The notes beneath the pieces are model-generated. The model did no database searches. It worked only from the letters and a program-made list of their open reading frames with translations, and was not told the DNA's origin. The translations under genes were made by a program, and so were the position numbers. A DNA stretch of 64,000 nucleotides from Amaranthus tricolor. Lineage: Eukaryota > Streptophyta > Magnoliopsida > Caryophyllales > Amaranthaceae. Within the stretch, counting starts at the first letter, position 1; each line of letters opens with the position of its first letter. Below, one piece after another: positions 1 to 15,049 of the stretch. The stretch lies in assembly GCF_026212465.1 (NCBI RefSeq), contig NC_080049.1, forward strand, positions 2,865,960 through 2,929,959. The letters run 5' to 3'.

Positions 1-212
1 CTCAATATAAATGTCTTTTAATACTTTGTCCCTTTGAATTGTAAACACAGAAAAATATGATTTTTTTTTAAGAAAAAGTTAAATAATAAGTAACAAATGA
101 AAAGAGAGAATACATTGTATAAATAAAATTAAAAAATAATTAAAATGTACAGATGAAATTAAAAGAAAATGATAGACTATTATTAAAAAAAAACTATGCA
201 AAATGAGTGTAT

Positions 213-2850
213 TAGTGCCTTAAAAGCTTAAAATACATTAAAAACGCCACTTAGAACATAATTTCAAGCACATTCTTATTTTTCAATTTTACACATTTTA
301 ATTCAATAATATATACTAATTAGTAGGGCTGAACACGTTCCGGTCTGGTCCGGTTTGACAGAATAATCAGACCAGATCAGAAATTCCGGTCTGAAAATTT
401 TTCAGACCAGACCGAACCACGGTCTGGTCTGGTCTGGTCTACGGTTTTTTTTTAATTTTTAATTTTTATTTTTATTGAGTGAGATTCTTCATTCTTTGAA
501 TAAAAAGGATTTATTTCTTCTTCTCTTCTCTCTTTACTATCCTGTTCTTGTTTGTGTTTCGATTAGCAAGGCAAAATTCATCACTGCTCGTGGATAAAAA
601 AATGCAAAGCAAATCATCATACAGATATGCATTGACTCACTAAAGTAAGCAGATTATCAAGCAAGATAATCTATCAGAGCCAGCTAAATTCTATTGTAGT
701 AATTGATTGTAAAGTGAACAAAAAACTTCCCAATTTATTAAGTAAAAGAACAAGGATGAGGTAAATGATAAAATGATAGAGATAAATTTCTTACAAAGCT
801 CGATTCACAAAAATCAAAATTTCTGAATAAAAATGAAGGAAATTGCAAATTGGACAACTTTGAACATTGAAATCCTAAAATCTGAGATGATGATCTAAAT
901 TGACATGCTTAATCCAAAAAATTATCATAGTCTACCAAGTGCTTAATCATTAAAAAGCGTGAACCCTTATATACGAAATACTTACCAGAATGAATTCGAT
1001 TTTCCGGTTTGAAATGTTGAAAATTACGGGTGTGATTTAATAAACAGGCTTTCTCCTCTTCAAGTTATTGCCGAAAACAATATGATTTTTCCAAAATGTA
1101 GTCCTAATCGAATTACAGTTTATTGTTGGAGCGAAGAGAAATCCTACTTGACGAAGACGATGAAGATGCGAGAGAAAGAGGAGAGAGATAGAAAAGATGA
1201 GCAATAGAACAAAAATGGCTATGGCCGTAGAATATAATTTACGACTCACGATTTTGGAAAAGGAGATGGAGGCAGCCAGCAGCAGGAGTTCACTCACGAG
1301 TAGTTGCCCACTTGCCCTAATCCCCTAAAATATGATTTTAATACGGTTTTCCGGTCCGGTTTGGTTTGAAAATTTTAAAACCGGGACCGGACCGTAAACC
1401 GTTTAAAAAAAAACCGAACCAGACCATTTAGACCGTAGACCAGACCAAATATTTAAATTACGGTTTGGTTTACGGTTTAGACCAAACCATGTTCAGCCCT
1501 ACTAATTAGTGTTGTGTTCCAAGGTTTATGCCAAACAAAACAAGTTTGTACTACTTTAAGGGTGTAAGTGCCCTAAAAGTTTAAAAAACCTTAAAAACGC
1601 AACTAGAAACGTAATTTCGAGCACATGCCTATTTTTCTATTCCAACCATTTCAAAACATTAATATATACTAATTAGTATTGTGTGCCAAGTTTCCTGTAA
1701 AACAAATCAAGTTTAAACTACTTTAAGGATGTTGGAGCCATAAAAGATTAAAAAAACTTTAAAAACGCAACTTGGAACGTAATTTAAAGCACATGTCTAT
1801 TTTTTCAATTTTAACCATTTCAATTCAATAATTTATACTAATTAGTGTTGATTGCCAAATTTAATGCCAAAAAAATCAAGTTTGATTCACTTTAAGGGTG
1901 TTAGTGCCATAAATGCTTAAAGAACCTTAAAAACGCAGCTTGTAACATAATTTCAATCACATGCCAATTTTTTAATTTCTAACCATTACAAAACAACAAT
2001 ATATATTAATTAGTATTGTATGCCAAGTTTTATACCAAACAAATCAAGTTTGAACTAATTTAAGGGTGTTAGTGCCCTAACTTTAAAAACGCAACTTGGA
2101 ACGTAATTTCGAGCACATACCTACTTTTTCAATTCTTACCATTTCAAAACAATAATATATACTAATTAGTGTTGTGTTCCATCCAAGTGTACATGCCAAA
2201 CAAATCAAATTTGAATTACTTTAAGGGTGTTAGTGCCATAAAAGCTTAAAATACCTTAAAAACGCAACTTGCGACATAATTTCAAGTACATGCCTAGTTT
2301 TTTTCAATTCTAACCATTTCAAAACAATTATATACATTAATCTGTGTTATGTGCCAAGTTTCATGCCATAAAAATCAAGTTTAAACTACTTTAATAGTGC
2401 TATAAAAGCTTAATATACCTTAAATACGCAACTTGCGATGTAATTTCAAGTACATGCTAGTTTTTTCAATTCTAACCATTTTAAAACAATTATATATACT
2501 AATTAGTGTTGTGTTCCAAATTTCATGCCAAACAAATCAAGTTTGAACTACTTTAAGGGTATTAGTAGCATAAAAGCTTAAAAGACTCTAAAACACAACA
2601 TAGAACGTAATTTCAAGCACATGCCTATTTTTAAAATTTTAACCATTTAAAAACAATTATATACACTAATAAGTGTTGCATGCCAAGTTTCATACCAAAA
2701 AAATAAAATTTGAACTACTTTAAGGGTATTAGTGTCATTGAAGCTTAAAATACCTTAAAAACACAACTTGCGACGTAATTTCAAGTACATGTCTATTTTA
2801 TTCTATTCTACTCATTTCAATTCACACCCAACAAATCAAGTTTAAACTAC
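213..2850. repeat. Degenerate tandem array, unit about 165 bp
   Basis: About nine copies of one AT-rich unit follow each other. Landmarks recur in the same order in each: CAAATCAAGTTTGAACTACT, then TTTAAGGGTGTTAGTGCC, CTTAAAAACGCAACTTG, CACATGCCTATTTTT, and CTAATTAGTGTTGTG. The last landmark recurs near 1502, 1669, 1838, 2006, 2162, 2337, 2499 and 2665, spacing 156-175 bp. Copies differ by substitutions and small indels, so the array is old. The first copy is interrupted by the element at 324-1501. A monomer near 165 bp is in the usual plant satellite range, but whether this is a satellite outpost or a local amplification cannot be decided from one locus. Confidence 0.85.
324..1501. mobile_element. 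Non-autonomous hAT-type DNA transposon
   Basis: The ends are inverted copies of TAGGGCTGAACA (324-335 and its complement ending at 1501). They are flanked by the perfect 8-bp duplication CTAATTAG (316-323 and 1502-1509), which lies in a repeat unit where other copies show the uninterrupted site. An 8-bp duplication with TAGGG-type ends is characteristic of the hAT superfamily. About 130 bp inside each end are dense subterminal repeats of GGTCTGGTC or CCGGTTTGG type. No transposase is visible; the interior (about 480-1320) holds only a short ORF without recognisable features, so movement would need transposase supplied in trans. Confidence 0.85.
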
Positions 2851-3360
2851 TCTAAGTGGAACTAACAGAGTAAGTTTATATTGAGAACGTGCGCAGTTGT
2901 CAGATTGAGGCAGAGTAGTGAATGCGCCTCAAATCTCAATACTTCGCAGACTTCTTGAAATGGCATATGTGCAGATTATTACTGTCCTGAAAATCTACAA
3001 GTACAGAAAATTATGAAAAGCTGAAACATAATTTCTTGAAATGAATCGAAGATTTCTCTATAGCTCTAAGCCCAGAATTGGAGCCTATATCTATATATGG
3101 TTAAGATTTCCCAGGAAAACTGAACATATCCGTCTGGTGCTTGGCTTAGCGCAGCATGACGTTCCGAATAACTATAAATCAACACAGGCAAGCTACTACC
3201 AAAAGCTTTTAAAAGTAAAAGGTTCCAACATCACTTGAAACATATCCACCAAAAACACGACATTCTTGCATATTCGCAAAAGAACACTAGCCATCTTGAT
3301 CTTAAACTGTTCCTACTCGACCAAGATTTTAGGTTAACTACAAAATCTCAAAACCCTAAT
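2851..3360. other. Spacer and probable 3' UTR of PYRB
   Basis: This stretch lies between the tandem array and the PYRB stop codon. Its right part is probably the PYRB 3' untranslated region on the minus strand, but no unambiguous polyadenylation signal was identified. Short ORFs here carry no recognisable protein features. Confidence 0.4.
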
Positions 3361-6415
<3,055 letters not shown>

Positions 6416-6433
6416 TGCAATTACGATAATCAC

Positions 6434-7094
6434 CTATAGTGTGCTAAAACACCTGAAATACAGGTACAGCAAAAAGTTTTATAGCATGAAAAGCGGACAT
6501 GTAAAACATAAGTCTTGCAATAAAGAAAAACAATTTAAACAAACGAACTTTCAAAGTAGTCAAGCAACCAACTCAACCAAAAGAAATTTAATTACAAACA
6601 ATATCACGCTGGTTCGCAAAATATGCATTTAAGCTTAAAGTATGAATGCAGCACAGAACCTCCATGTAATTGCGCTAAAGGTTATGTTATATAATATATC
6701 AAATGTACATATTCAAAAACCCAATTGTTGAGAATCGGGTCTTGTCTCCATTGGAGCACAGACAAGGTCCTAGAATCAAATTTCACCTAGCTATTACCTT
6801 CCCTCACCTACCCTATAATCAGATTGGCATAAATCCAGCAGAAGTGTACAACCAATTCATTAGATTACCCAACAAAACTTACATAAAATACAATAAAGGG
6901 TCACAAATTCACTAAATGCTTTAAGTGGGCATTTATCAATATGAAACTCCAGCAAAGCCCATAATCTGTAATCAGTAAACTAAAAAGGAACGTACTTAAC
7001 ACAACAATTCAGCAAAAAGTTCATTCTAATAAGAAAATAAGAGTTAAAAAAAAAAAGCAAATAGAAAAGAAATAAAGTTAGGACATTGAGATAC
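6434..7094 (-). other. Probable 5' leader intron of PYRB
   Basis: On the minus strand the donor CAAG|GTATC (7095/7094) and acceptor CACTATAG|G (6434/6433) bracket 661 bp. The acceptor lies 18 bases before the chosen ATG. The leader exon would run from about 7185 to 7095. This is inferred from splice-site quality alone; a transcript would settle it. Confidence 0.55.
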
Positions 7095-7213
7095 CTTGAA
7101 GACAGAGGAGAAAGACAACAATGGTGTCCCTTTGCCGGTAGAACACTGAGATGCTGAGGAACGTTGTGAGACCGAGTGAATGGTAGAGAGGGGTTTTGGG
7201 TGTCTTTTTTGGG

Positions 7214-7219
7214 TTTATA
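7214..7219 (-). promoter_or_regulatory. Candidate TATA box of PYRB
   Basis: TATAAA on the minus strand, about 120 bases before the leader donor site. It would place transcription start near 7185. Confidence 0.4.
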
Positions 7220-7629
7220 CTATTTTTTAATTTTTTTTTTTGCTACAAGTAATGTTTAATTAAGGTTCTTCGGCAAAGTGACTTTTTTATTGTACTCTTC
7301 TTTGTGGGTGTGAGTTGTCATTTTTCTTTCATTTTGAGACCTGATTATAATTTTCCTATAAGTGAGATAGACCGAGAATGATGATCATGAATGTTCAATT
7401 AAGGTTACATTTTTATTTTATAATATTTAAATCTAAGACGAGCTTAATGTAATTTCTCACGTTGTGTTCCGACTGTTTGGTGTGGAATCAAATCTAATCT
7501 AATACTCCTTCGTTTTTTAATGTTCTTCCCGTTTATAATATTATATTTTAAAGAGAGAAATTAGATTAAGATTTGTAAGATATATATAGATGATATATAT
7601 CCATGTGAGAACTCGTTAGATTCTATGTA
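7220..7629. other. Upstream region of PYRB, no gene seen
   Basis: AT-rich sequence between the PYRB promoter and the first MITE. It holds no ORF or repeat that I can identify and presumably carries upstream PYRB regulatory sequence. Confidence 0.4.
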
Positions 7630-7896
7630 CACAAATTCTTGTGAGAGACGGTCTCTTTGAGAGACCATCTCTAATTAGACCGGCCCATTATATATTTTTT
7701 TTAAATATTGTAAGTAGACATTAAGAATGATGTAAGTAAACATTTAAGATATTGAAAGTAGGCATTAATGATACTGTAAGTAAGCATTAAGAATAATATA
7801 AGTAAGCATTAATAATACTGTAAGTAGTTATTAATCTTTAATGGGTTGGGCTTGAGATACGTCTCTCAAAGAGACGGTGTCTCAAGAGACTAATTG
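7630..7896. mobile_element. MITE, GAGACGGTCTC family, copy A
   Basis: A 267-bp element starting CACAAATTCTTGTGAGAGAC and ending with a related inverted sequence, flanked by TTCTATGTA (7621-7629) and TTCTATGCA (7897-7905), 8 of 9 identical. A 9-bp duplication points to Mutator-type mobilisation. The inside holds about six copies of a 22-28 bp unit with core GTAAGTAGGCATTAAG. It is related to the copies at 32013 and 26094 and to a divergent one near 23303. Confidence 0.8.
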
Positions 7897-8053
7897 TTCT
7901 ATGCATAGAAGAGAGACTAGTTGTTCTATGTATACTTTTTTATTAAATATTTTTATAATTTTTTATGATGCGTGATTAAAACTCAAAATTTACTTTGAAA
8001 AATGTACAAAAAGTTAACGAGAATACCAAAAAAAAAGAAGGGAGTATATAAAA

Positions 8054-8420
8054 GGAAAAATTGTTATGAATAATACCAACTATTGTCCATCTGCTGTGAA
8101 TAATTCCTATTATTGATTATTTTTAAATAATCTAACGATTCTATTTTTTTTGCTGACAACACCTCTTTCCCAATTCGACTGACTACTGAAGGTACCTATT
8201 AGTACTAGCCGTTACACCCACTTCTTCTTCCTCCTTATGCTTTTTCATTGGTCTAATCCAACTCTTCTTTGGTCGTAGGTACCTATAATAGTCAATTAAA
8301 ATCTGGCAAGAAGTGTTGGCAGCAAAACATATATAAAGGTTGGATTATTTAAAAATAATCAATAGTTGGGATTATTAACAACAAATTGACAATAGGTGAG
8401 ATTATTCAAGATAATTTTCC
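8054..8420. mobile_element. MITE with about 90-bp terminal inverted repeats
   Basis: The left end GGAAAAATTGTTATGAATAA and the complement of the right end GGAAAATTATCTTGAATAAT stay similar for about 90 bp, including the shared TTGATTATTTTTAAATAATC. Flanks GTATATAAA and TTATAGAAA match at 7 of 9 positions, compatible with a decayed 9-bp duplication. The centre (about 8140-8330) has no ORF of note. Confidence 0.7.
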
Positions 8421-8494
8421 TTATAGAAAAAAGCACGTAGAGCCATTAATAATGTTATAAATTTATTTTAAAATCATTCATATGTCTATAGCAT

Positions 8495-9012
8495 AGTTAT
8501 CGAAATCTCGATCCTGATCAACGATCTTACGATCCAAAAATAGGAGACCGATCGATAGAATCTTAATGTTGGTAGAATCGTGCGATCCTACTTAACTTGA
8601 GAATTTAGGTAGTAGGATCATAACACGACTCTACGATCCTAAGATTTAACTATCCGATTCTACAAGGGTCTACAAGCTTAATTCAATCATAAAAAAATTC
8701 ATATAATTTAGATTTCATTTACGCATAAATATACATATCTAAAATAATTATAACAATATCATTATAAAATTCAAGTTGTTCTTATTTGCAGTTTAAAAAT
8801 AATTAATAAAGTATTCTATTTCAAAACATAACAAATAAAGTCAAATAACTTTTTATTACTTAAAATTAAAAAAGAACAAATATAGTTGGTATTAGTTATC
8901 CAAAGCACACCAATACATATTTGCAAGATCAAACGATTATACGATCTAATTCTACCAATTTCGATCCTATCCCCTCTACGATCCTGGGTAGAATCCTAAT
9001 CCTAACAACCTT
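8495..9012. repeat. Possible DNA-element remnant with CGATCCTACGATCC-type ends
   Basis: Both ends of this AT-rich block are enriched in CGATC/GATCG words (about 8498-8660 and 8925-9012), partly in inverted orientation. This resembles subterminal repeats of a DNA transposon, but no target-site duplication was identified. Confidence 0.35.
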
Positions 9013-9212
9013 GATCTACATATGTACACTCAGTAAGAAATAATTGAAATTACTAGAATGGGTTGCCGAATAGTTTAAAATATAATTAAAACGAAAAAAA
9101 TGATTGAAACTTAGTATCGGTATTCGCTCGTCTTAACTCCCTTCTTCTCAGTTTTATTCTAATCTTTTCCATAGATATAGCTAATTTACAAAGTATTTCC
9201 CATGTTACGTAG

Positions 9213-11552
9213 CAGGCAAACTTTATTCCCAAAATACTGTCCACGTAGGACAGGCTTTTTTTTAAAGCACGACTGAACCAAAACCGCTATGTGAGGTAGC
9301 GGTTTTACTGTGAAGCACAAATTGCCACTTTGAATGGCGGTTTACTAAGCAGGTTTTTAAAATTTTGGGTAAAAATAAAACTACCACTTTAAATGGCGGT
9401 TTGGGTGTGGGGGATTTTGCTTGGCTTTAGCTTTAACCGCCACAGGAAGATGACGGTTTTGCCTTAAGGTGAACCACCACTTTATTTGGCGGTTTTGCCT
9501 GGATTATTTTTTTTTATTTAAACAAGCTTTTGTTCATCAAATCCTCATAACCTACATTAAAATAGTTAAACCTCCGTATTCAATAACCAAGCAACTAACA
9601 ACCAACTCCAATACTCAAAATCATTGTTAAAGAAGATTCCACACATTAATTACAAAAAGAACACATATATATACATAACTAAACGACCATCCAAAATGAT
9701 ACATAGTTCAATAGACATCCCAAGTCAAGTAATCTAGACTCCCCGACCCCGTTTGCTAGGTGCACCGATCGAGAGGTCGGTGTGGACTCATCAACCTCTG
9801 TGATGACATCAAGAGCAGGTGCTCGTCGCTGACTAGCATGCTGATATGTCAAGATCCAGTTAGGAGGCAATGGATGCGGAGGAGTGGACACAGACCCTGG
9901 GGGAACAAATGGCGACATAGCACCTGTAAGCGATGGATGTGGAGGAGCCTTAACATTCTTCTTAAGGTGGTCTAATGAGTTAAAATCTTGCCTTATCCTA
10001 AAGTCAGCATTTTTAATCATGGAGTTGTCCTTATTCCAAGTCATCCATGCATCAATCAGCCTCTGATCGACCTCATCAATTCGGAGCTAGTCTTGCGATG
10101 GAGTACCACCCCTAATCGTTGCATCTAGAGCTTCTCTTTTTTCATCATCCTCCTCTGGATCAGAATCAATATGCTCATTCTCATGATTTAGAGAGTCAAC
10201 TTCATTGGCATTATTGCTACCCAAGTGAGCCGTGGAGAAGGTGTTCATTACACCACAACCAATGGCACGTGAATGAATTGGAGAGGTAAACTCATCTAGA
10301 TGTTCATTCACGTAATTTGGGTTTGTTAACATTTCTGTGAATGTTTCATAACGCACACTAGGACCCGATTCTAGAGGTTCCATGCTACTCATGACTTCTC
10401 TAGCATTAACCGAATTAGCAACCATTTCAACATAAATCTCCATTGCCATTCCGAGGGCTTGTGAGGCCGCATAAGCAAGAGCACTTATGCTTTCATTATT
10501 CCTAACCGGAACTAACACATTTTTCCCAACCACCCATCTCCATTTTTAATATAAAAGAGTTGTGATCACAACCAATTACATCATACACTTTGCTAAGAAA
10601 CACCTCAAAAGTCGTATTTTGACGATGGATAAACATCACTATATTCAATCCTCCATTATACACAACATCGGATCCCATATAACTTACTTATCCACCCCAA
10701 TACACTATAACGGTATAATGATTCATATTTTGCACACAACAAGCATGTTTTTCATGTGATACATACACTTTATTTTTGATTGTGTGTAAGGGAAGTATAA
10801 ATGTGTATATAAGAATGTGTAATATTAAAGTATTACAACACTTATTAGAAAGGTCAATTCAAATATAAAAAACTTACAACACCATGAATATATACTAAAT
10901 CTATTAAACTAACCCAACAAAGTAGTAAACTTTCATTGTAGCATTTCATCGAACACCTTATATGCATACAAAAGAAATCATAAAATTCAACTACAAATGT
11001 GTAAAATGTAAGCTTAAATCATGAAATCAAGACAATGTTACAAACAATCAATCTACTATAAGTTCAAATGACAACAATCATGAACAAAAAAATCAATTTG
11101 CAAATTGAAAAAAAATTAGGGCTAGATTCATACCTTAAATGTGGATGATAATAAACAAATAATCAAGGAGATGAAGGGAATGTAGCTGATTGATTTAGTT
11201 GAGTGAGTGGAATTGTGAACAACAAGAGATTGAGTAAAGAAAAGCTTTTTTTAATGAGAAGTCGAATGTAGGAAAGGAAGAGACTAATGCAGTGGCTGTT
11301 TTAATGAGAAGTCGAATGCAGGGGCTGTTTTATTTTGTACACGACTAAAACCGCCATGTAAGGTGGTGGTTTTCCCATTAATTTTTTTTTCAAAATAATG
11401 CAAAACACTATTTCAAGAGACGGTTTAAATTGAATTCCTAACTAAACTGTTGTTTCAAAAAACGGTTTCATTAAAAAAAGGAAAAAAAAAAAAAACCAAT
11501 GCCCAATTGTCCTACGTGGATAGTATTATGAGAAATATTTTGCTGAAAGATT
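9213..11552. mobile_element. 2.3-kb TIR element carrying a broken gene
   Basis: The left part contains AATACTGTCCACGTAGGACA (about 9232-9251), and the complement of the right part contains AATACTATCCACGTAGGACA (near 11510-11530). Similarity continues outward for about 20 bp. Just inside both ends are sequences based on AACCGC..GGTAGCGGTTTT, themselves imperfect palindromes. The interior encodes the damaged ORF at 9679-10533 on the minus strand. No convincing target-site duplication was found, so the superfamily is unclear and the boundaries are approximate. Confidence 0.6.
9679..10533 (-). pseudogene. Transposon-borne ORF with one in-frame stop, unrecognised
   Basis: Two ORFs, 10533-10087 (148 codons) and 10044-9679 (121 codons), are in the same frame and separated by one TAG (10089-10087) plus 14 open codons, so they read as one 285-codon coding region with a nonsense mutation. 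The first part is acidic near its end (DSDPEEDDEKRE). The second has a Pro-rich stretch (PPHPLPPNW) and an RLIDAWMTWNKDNS-like segment. It lies inside the 9213-11552 element. I do not recognise the family; a transposon-encoded protein of plant mobile-domain or MULE accessory type is possible but unproven. The true start may lie in an upstream exon. Confidence 0.5.
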
Positions 11553-11796
11553 TGTTTTATTCATAACCTCGTTTCACAACTTCTTTTCAACTACCTTTAT
11601 TTTCTCATTCTCAAGCATTTTCGTGCACTCAACCTTCACTTTGTTGTTGCTCTTTGCCATATTCTTCTAAATTAATCACAACTAATTTCTATACTATTCA
11701 AATTCATGTTTTCTTAATTTTTATTTATCTATTTAGAATTTTTAGCGTTTATTTTGACATTTTTAATGCTTAATTTTGACATATCAGTGTTCAGAT

Positions 11797-11937
11797 ATGG
11801 ATTCTCCAAACAATAATGTTAGTTTATCAGAAGATGTTGAACCACTTTCCTTGGTTTTTCAACAAAAAAGGTTAATTCATGTTGTTGGTGTATGTGTCTT
11901 GTGTATGTGTTTTGTGTATTATGTGTTTGCAAAGTAG
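11797..11937 (+). pseudogene. Short gene-like fragment
   Basis: A good acceptor-like TTCAG precedes ATGGATTCTCC, which opens 46 codons beginning MDSPNNNVSLSEDVEPLSL and stopping at the edge of the minisatellite. The upstream sequence (11560-11790) looks like a pyrimidine-rich leader or intron. This could be the first coding exon of a gene truncated by the repeat array, or chance. No family recognised. Confidence 0.25.
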
Positions 11938-12800
11938 GGGTGTAGGTTATATTAAGTGGGGGTTTAGGGTATGTTAAGTAGGGGTTTAGAATACATTAAG
12001 TAAGGAAATAGGTTATGTTAAGTAGGAATTTAGGTTATGTCTAGTACTTCCTCTTTTTTTTTTTACTTGCCCCCAAGGACAGTTTCACACGCGCCAATGC
12101 ACTAATTCAATCGTTAATATCTCTAACTATACACATCGAAAAATTATAGAAACTGAAAATCAATGAAATTCACATTGAGACGATTCCAACAAGATCCTAC
12201 ATGACTATGTTTTAACCTATAGATTAAAGACAATATGAAAATTAAGTGACATTGATGAATAGTGTCAAATTTTCCTATGGAGTAACTAAATAAAAACGGA
12301 GGAAGTAATTTTTAGGGTTCATAAAGTAAGGTATTAGGGTATGTCAAATAGGGTTTAGAGTATGTCGAGTAAGGGTATTGGCTAGGTTAAGTAGAGGTTT
12401 AGGGTATATTATATCAAGTAGGGGCTTAGGGTATGCTAAGTAGGGGGTTTGGTTCATAAAGTAGGGGGTTAGGATATGTCAAGTAGGGCTTTAGCCCATG
12501 TAAAGTAAAGATTTTGGTTAATGTTAAGTAGGTGTTTAAAGTACGTCAAGTATGAGTTTACATTATGTTAAGTAGAGGTAAAGAGTATGTCAACTAGGGG
12601 TTTCAGATGTATCAAGTAGGGGTTAAAGGTATGTCAAGTAGGGGTTTAAGGTATGTCAAGTAGGGATTTAGTGTATCTTAAGTAGGAGTTTATGTTCATT
12701 AAGTTTGGGTTTAAAGTATGTCAAGTAGGAATTTAAGGTATTCCAAGTAGTAGTTTAGAATATCTCAAGTAGAATTTTAGGGTATTGCAAGTGGTTTAGA
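11935..12800. repeat. 22-bp minisatellite, split by a MITE
   Basis: About 30 imperfect copies of a unit near TATGTCAAGTAGGGGTTTAGG, at 11935-12040 and 12308-12800. The two blocks were one array before the insertion at 12045-12307. Units are 20-24 bp. GGGTTTAGG resembles the plant telomere repeat by chance composition, but the period is not 7, so this is not telomeric DNA. Related text (GGGTATGTCAAGTATGAGTTTAC) recurs once at about 14918-14940. Confidence 0.85.
12045..12307. mobile_element. Stowaway-like MITE inside the minisatellite
   Basis: 263 bp bounded by TACTTCCTC and GAGGAAGTA, with TA at both outer edges as the likely target duplication. Inverted similarity continues inward (complement of the right end reads TACTTCCTCCGTTTTTATTT). 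CTTCCTC/CTCCCTC ends with TA duplication are typical of Stowaway (Tc1/mariner-derived) MITEs. Confidence 0.75.
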
Positions 12801-13616
12801 TATCTCAACATTTTATTCGACTTGTTACGAATTAGTTAGTAATTTACTAATTTAACCCATTTAACAATGTTACATTTTAATCAGGTTGATATATCTTTAT
12901 TTCTCAAATTCCTTTGATTCATAATAAATTTGAATCCAAAATAAATACAACTCAAAAAAATTATGAATAAACTAGTTAAAAAAGAACATGCAATATTATT
13001 TTTATGAACATACTAGTAATGAAATAAATTCATCCAACTTCAAATAATTTGCCTCAAGTTGCTATACGTTCGTAGACATTGTGCTATATTGGAGACCTAC
13101 CATTCATCTTCTCAACTTTATCATAGCTTACCTCAAGTTATAAATTTAATTCTTAATAACATAAACTTCAAGGTAATATATACCTAATTGAAGCCATAAT
13201 AAAGGAGAATTGCATACCAGTAGCACTCAGTTGTTTGATATGATTTTGAATGTCATCTAAAAGTCTAGCTACTTTAATATGACCTCCTCTCTGTAAACTG
13301 TAAATTTATGGTCGTGTCTTAATTCCTTACCATCATATTCATACTATTTTACCTTCTAGGATGTTCACCGGGTTTATAGCACTATCCAACAATCATAAAC
13401 AGACAGGTCCTAAATTTAGTTCATAGATGATTTGCATTGTTTAAGTCGTAAAATGTCCTATGAACTCCCCGTATTGATAGCTACGTAAATACATGCTAAC
13501 TGTAAACTGATGCTTTTACTTATGAGAAGCACGAGTGAAATGAAACGCAATGGGACTAACTATCTAGTCAGCCCGAACATGCAATTCATTTACTGAATTG
13601 AAATGCATATCGTTAT

Positions 13617-14568
13617 TAGAGCTGTTCAAATGTGACCCGATGCAAAAATCCGAACTAAAATCGAAAGTTAACCGGCCCGAAAATATGTTTCTTTTTTAGC
13701 TTTATCGAACCGACATTATCCGAACCAAAGTTGCGCCCAAACCGATTTACGACCGAAAAGTGTAAAATCGAACCCAAACTGCGACCGATATATAAACGTT
13801 AACTGAGATTACCGAACCTAATAGTAACCGACCCGAATCATACTCAAAACCAAACTTGATCCGGTTAAAACTGACTTAACTCGAACAAACTTTTAATTGA
13901 AATGCTGTAAACCTGAACCAAATTTTAACATAAAGGTATGATCGACTTATATTCAATCATCTTATTAGTTAATCTAATAAAGTAATAAAAAATTTAATAA
14001 ATTAAATTTTATACATACATAATTTCATATATTTAGAGTTAATAATCAATGGTCAACGTCTATTTTAACTATTTTTAATCAAATTAGATGAAAAATGATA
14101 AAACTTTAATTTTAATTTACGGTCAAACAAGTAAAAGTAACAAAGTAATAATCACTAACTAATTTGCATTTTAACTATTTTGCCTTAACTAAGGGGAATC
14201 TTATCATCAATTAAAAAATGTCTAACAACTTAATCTGATATTGACTCGATCTATAGTAATTAGTAATTCGTAGCCGAATTCTACTGGAAAATAATACATG
14301 AACTCGATCTGTACCCGGTATAACCGAACCAATTATTAACAGATGATAGTCCGAGACCGATTGACTACTCGACACGAACTTCAACCGACACCGAACCAAT
14401 GTTAACCAGATAGCTCAAATAACTGATCTTCAACCGAACCGTGACTAACCGACCTGACCCGAGTGTGACCCGCAGTAACACACATCCGAAAAATAACTGA
14501 TCCGAAATACAACTGAACCGAATGACACCCGTCCGAAACCGACCCGATCACCCGAATGAACACCTCTA
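13617..14568. mobile_element. Non-autonomous hAT-type element, family 2 copy 1
   Basis: 952 bp with ends TAGAGCTGTTCAAATGTGAC and, inverted at the right, TTAGAGGTGTTCATTCGGGT, so the shared tip is TAGAGxTGTTCA. Flanks are ATCGTTAT (13609-13616) and ATCGTAAT (14569-14576), 7 of 8 identical. Subterminal regions are dense in CCGAACC/GACCCGA words; the centre is AT-rich. A sibling lies at 32303-33261. No transposase is present. Confidence 0.85.
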
Positions 14569-14576
14569 ATCGTAAT

Positions 14577-15049
14577 CAACAAAGTCAAAAAGAATAATCT
14601 ACATAATCACTAGCAAAATCATCTAAGATTTACTATACAAATTTTTTTTAAAATTAAAAAAAACGATAAATAATAATAAATAATTCAAGGATTTTAGAAA
14701 ACAAAGTTACTTCCACAATTTATGGGCTCAATTCACCTTCTATGTTGATTGATAAGTTTTGTTGTTTTAAATATAAACAAGTAATTGGATGATTGAGAGC
14801 TTTTAATAGAGATATTAGAGAGATAAACAACAAAATATATTAGGTGGGTAAATTCATTTTAGACACCATTAAATTTCTTTTAAATCCAAATAAGTAATTG
14901 GATGATTGATAAGTTTAGGGTATGTCAAGTATGAGTTTACATATAAAATCGCCTAAAATATTTTCAACACTTAAAAGCATCTAAAATATCAGCGCTTAAA
15001 AATTTCTTTATTAGGTGGGTAAATTCATTTTAGACACCCTTAAACGTTA
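14577..15049. other. AT-rich spacer with small local duplications
   Basis: No gene seen. AAGTAATTGGATGATTGA occurs at about 14779 and 14891, and TAGGTGGGTAAATTCATTTT at about 14840 and 15013, indicating short local duplications about 110-170 bp apart. Confidence 0.4.

Noticed and set aside
1037..1297. 86-codon minus-strand ORF in the first hAT-type element
   Set aside because: Leu/Ser-rich from AT bias; no similarity to a transposase. Treated as chance.
9760..10066. Plus-strand ORFs of 60-71 codons
   Set aside because: Antisense to the coding part of the broken element ORF, with no independent features.
11935..12800. Interstitial telomere repeat
   Set aside because: GGGTTTAGG-like words recur, but the period is about 22 bp, not 7.
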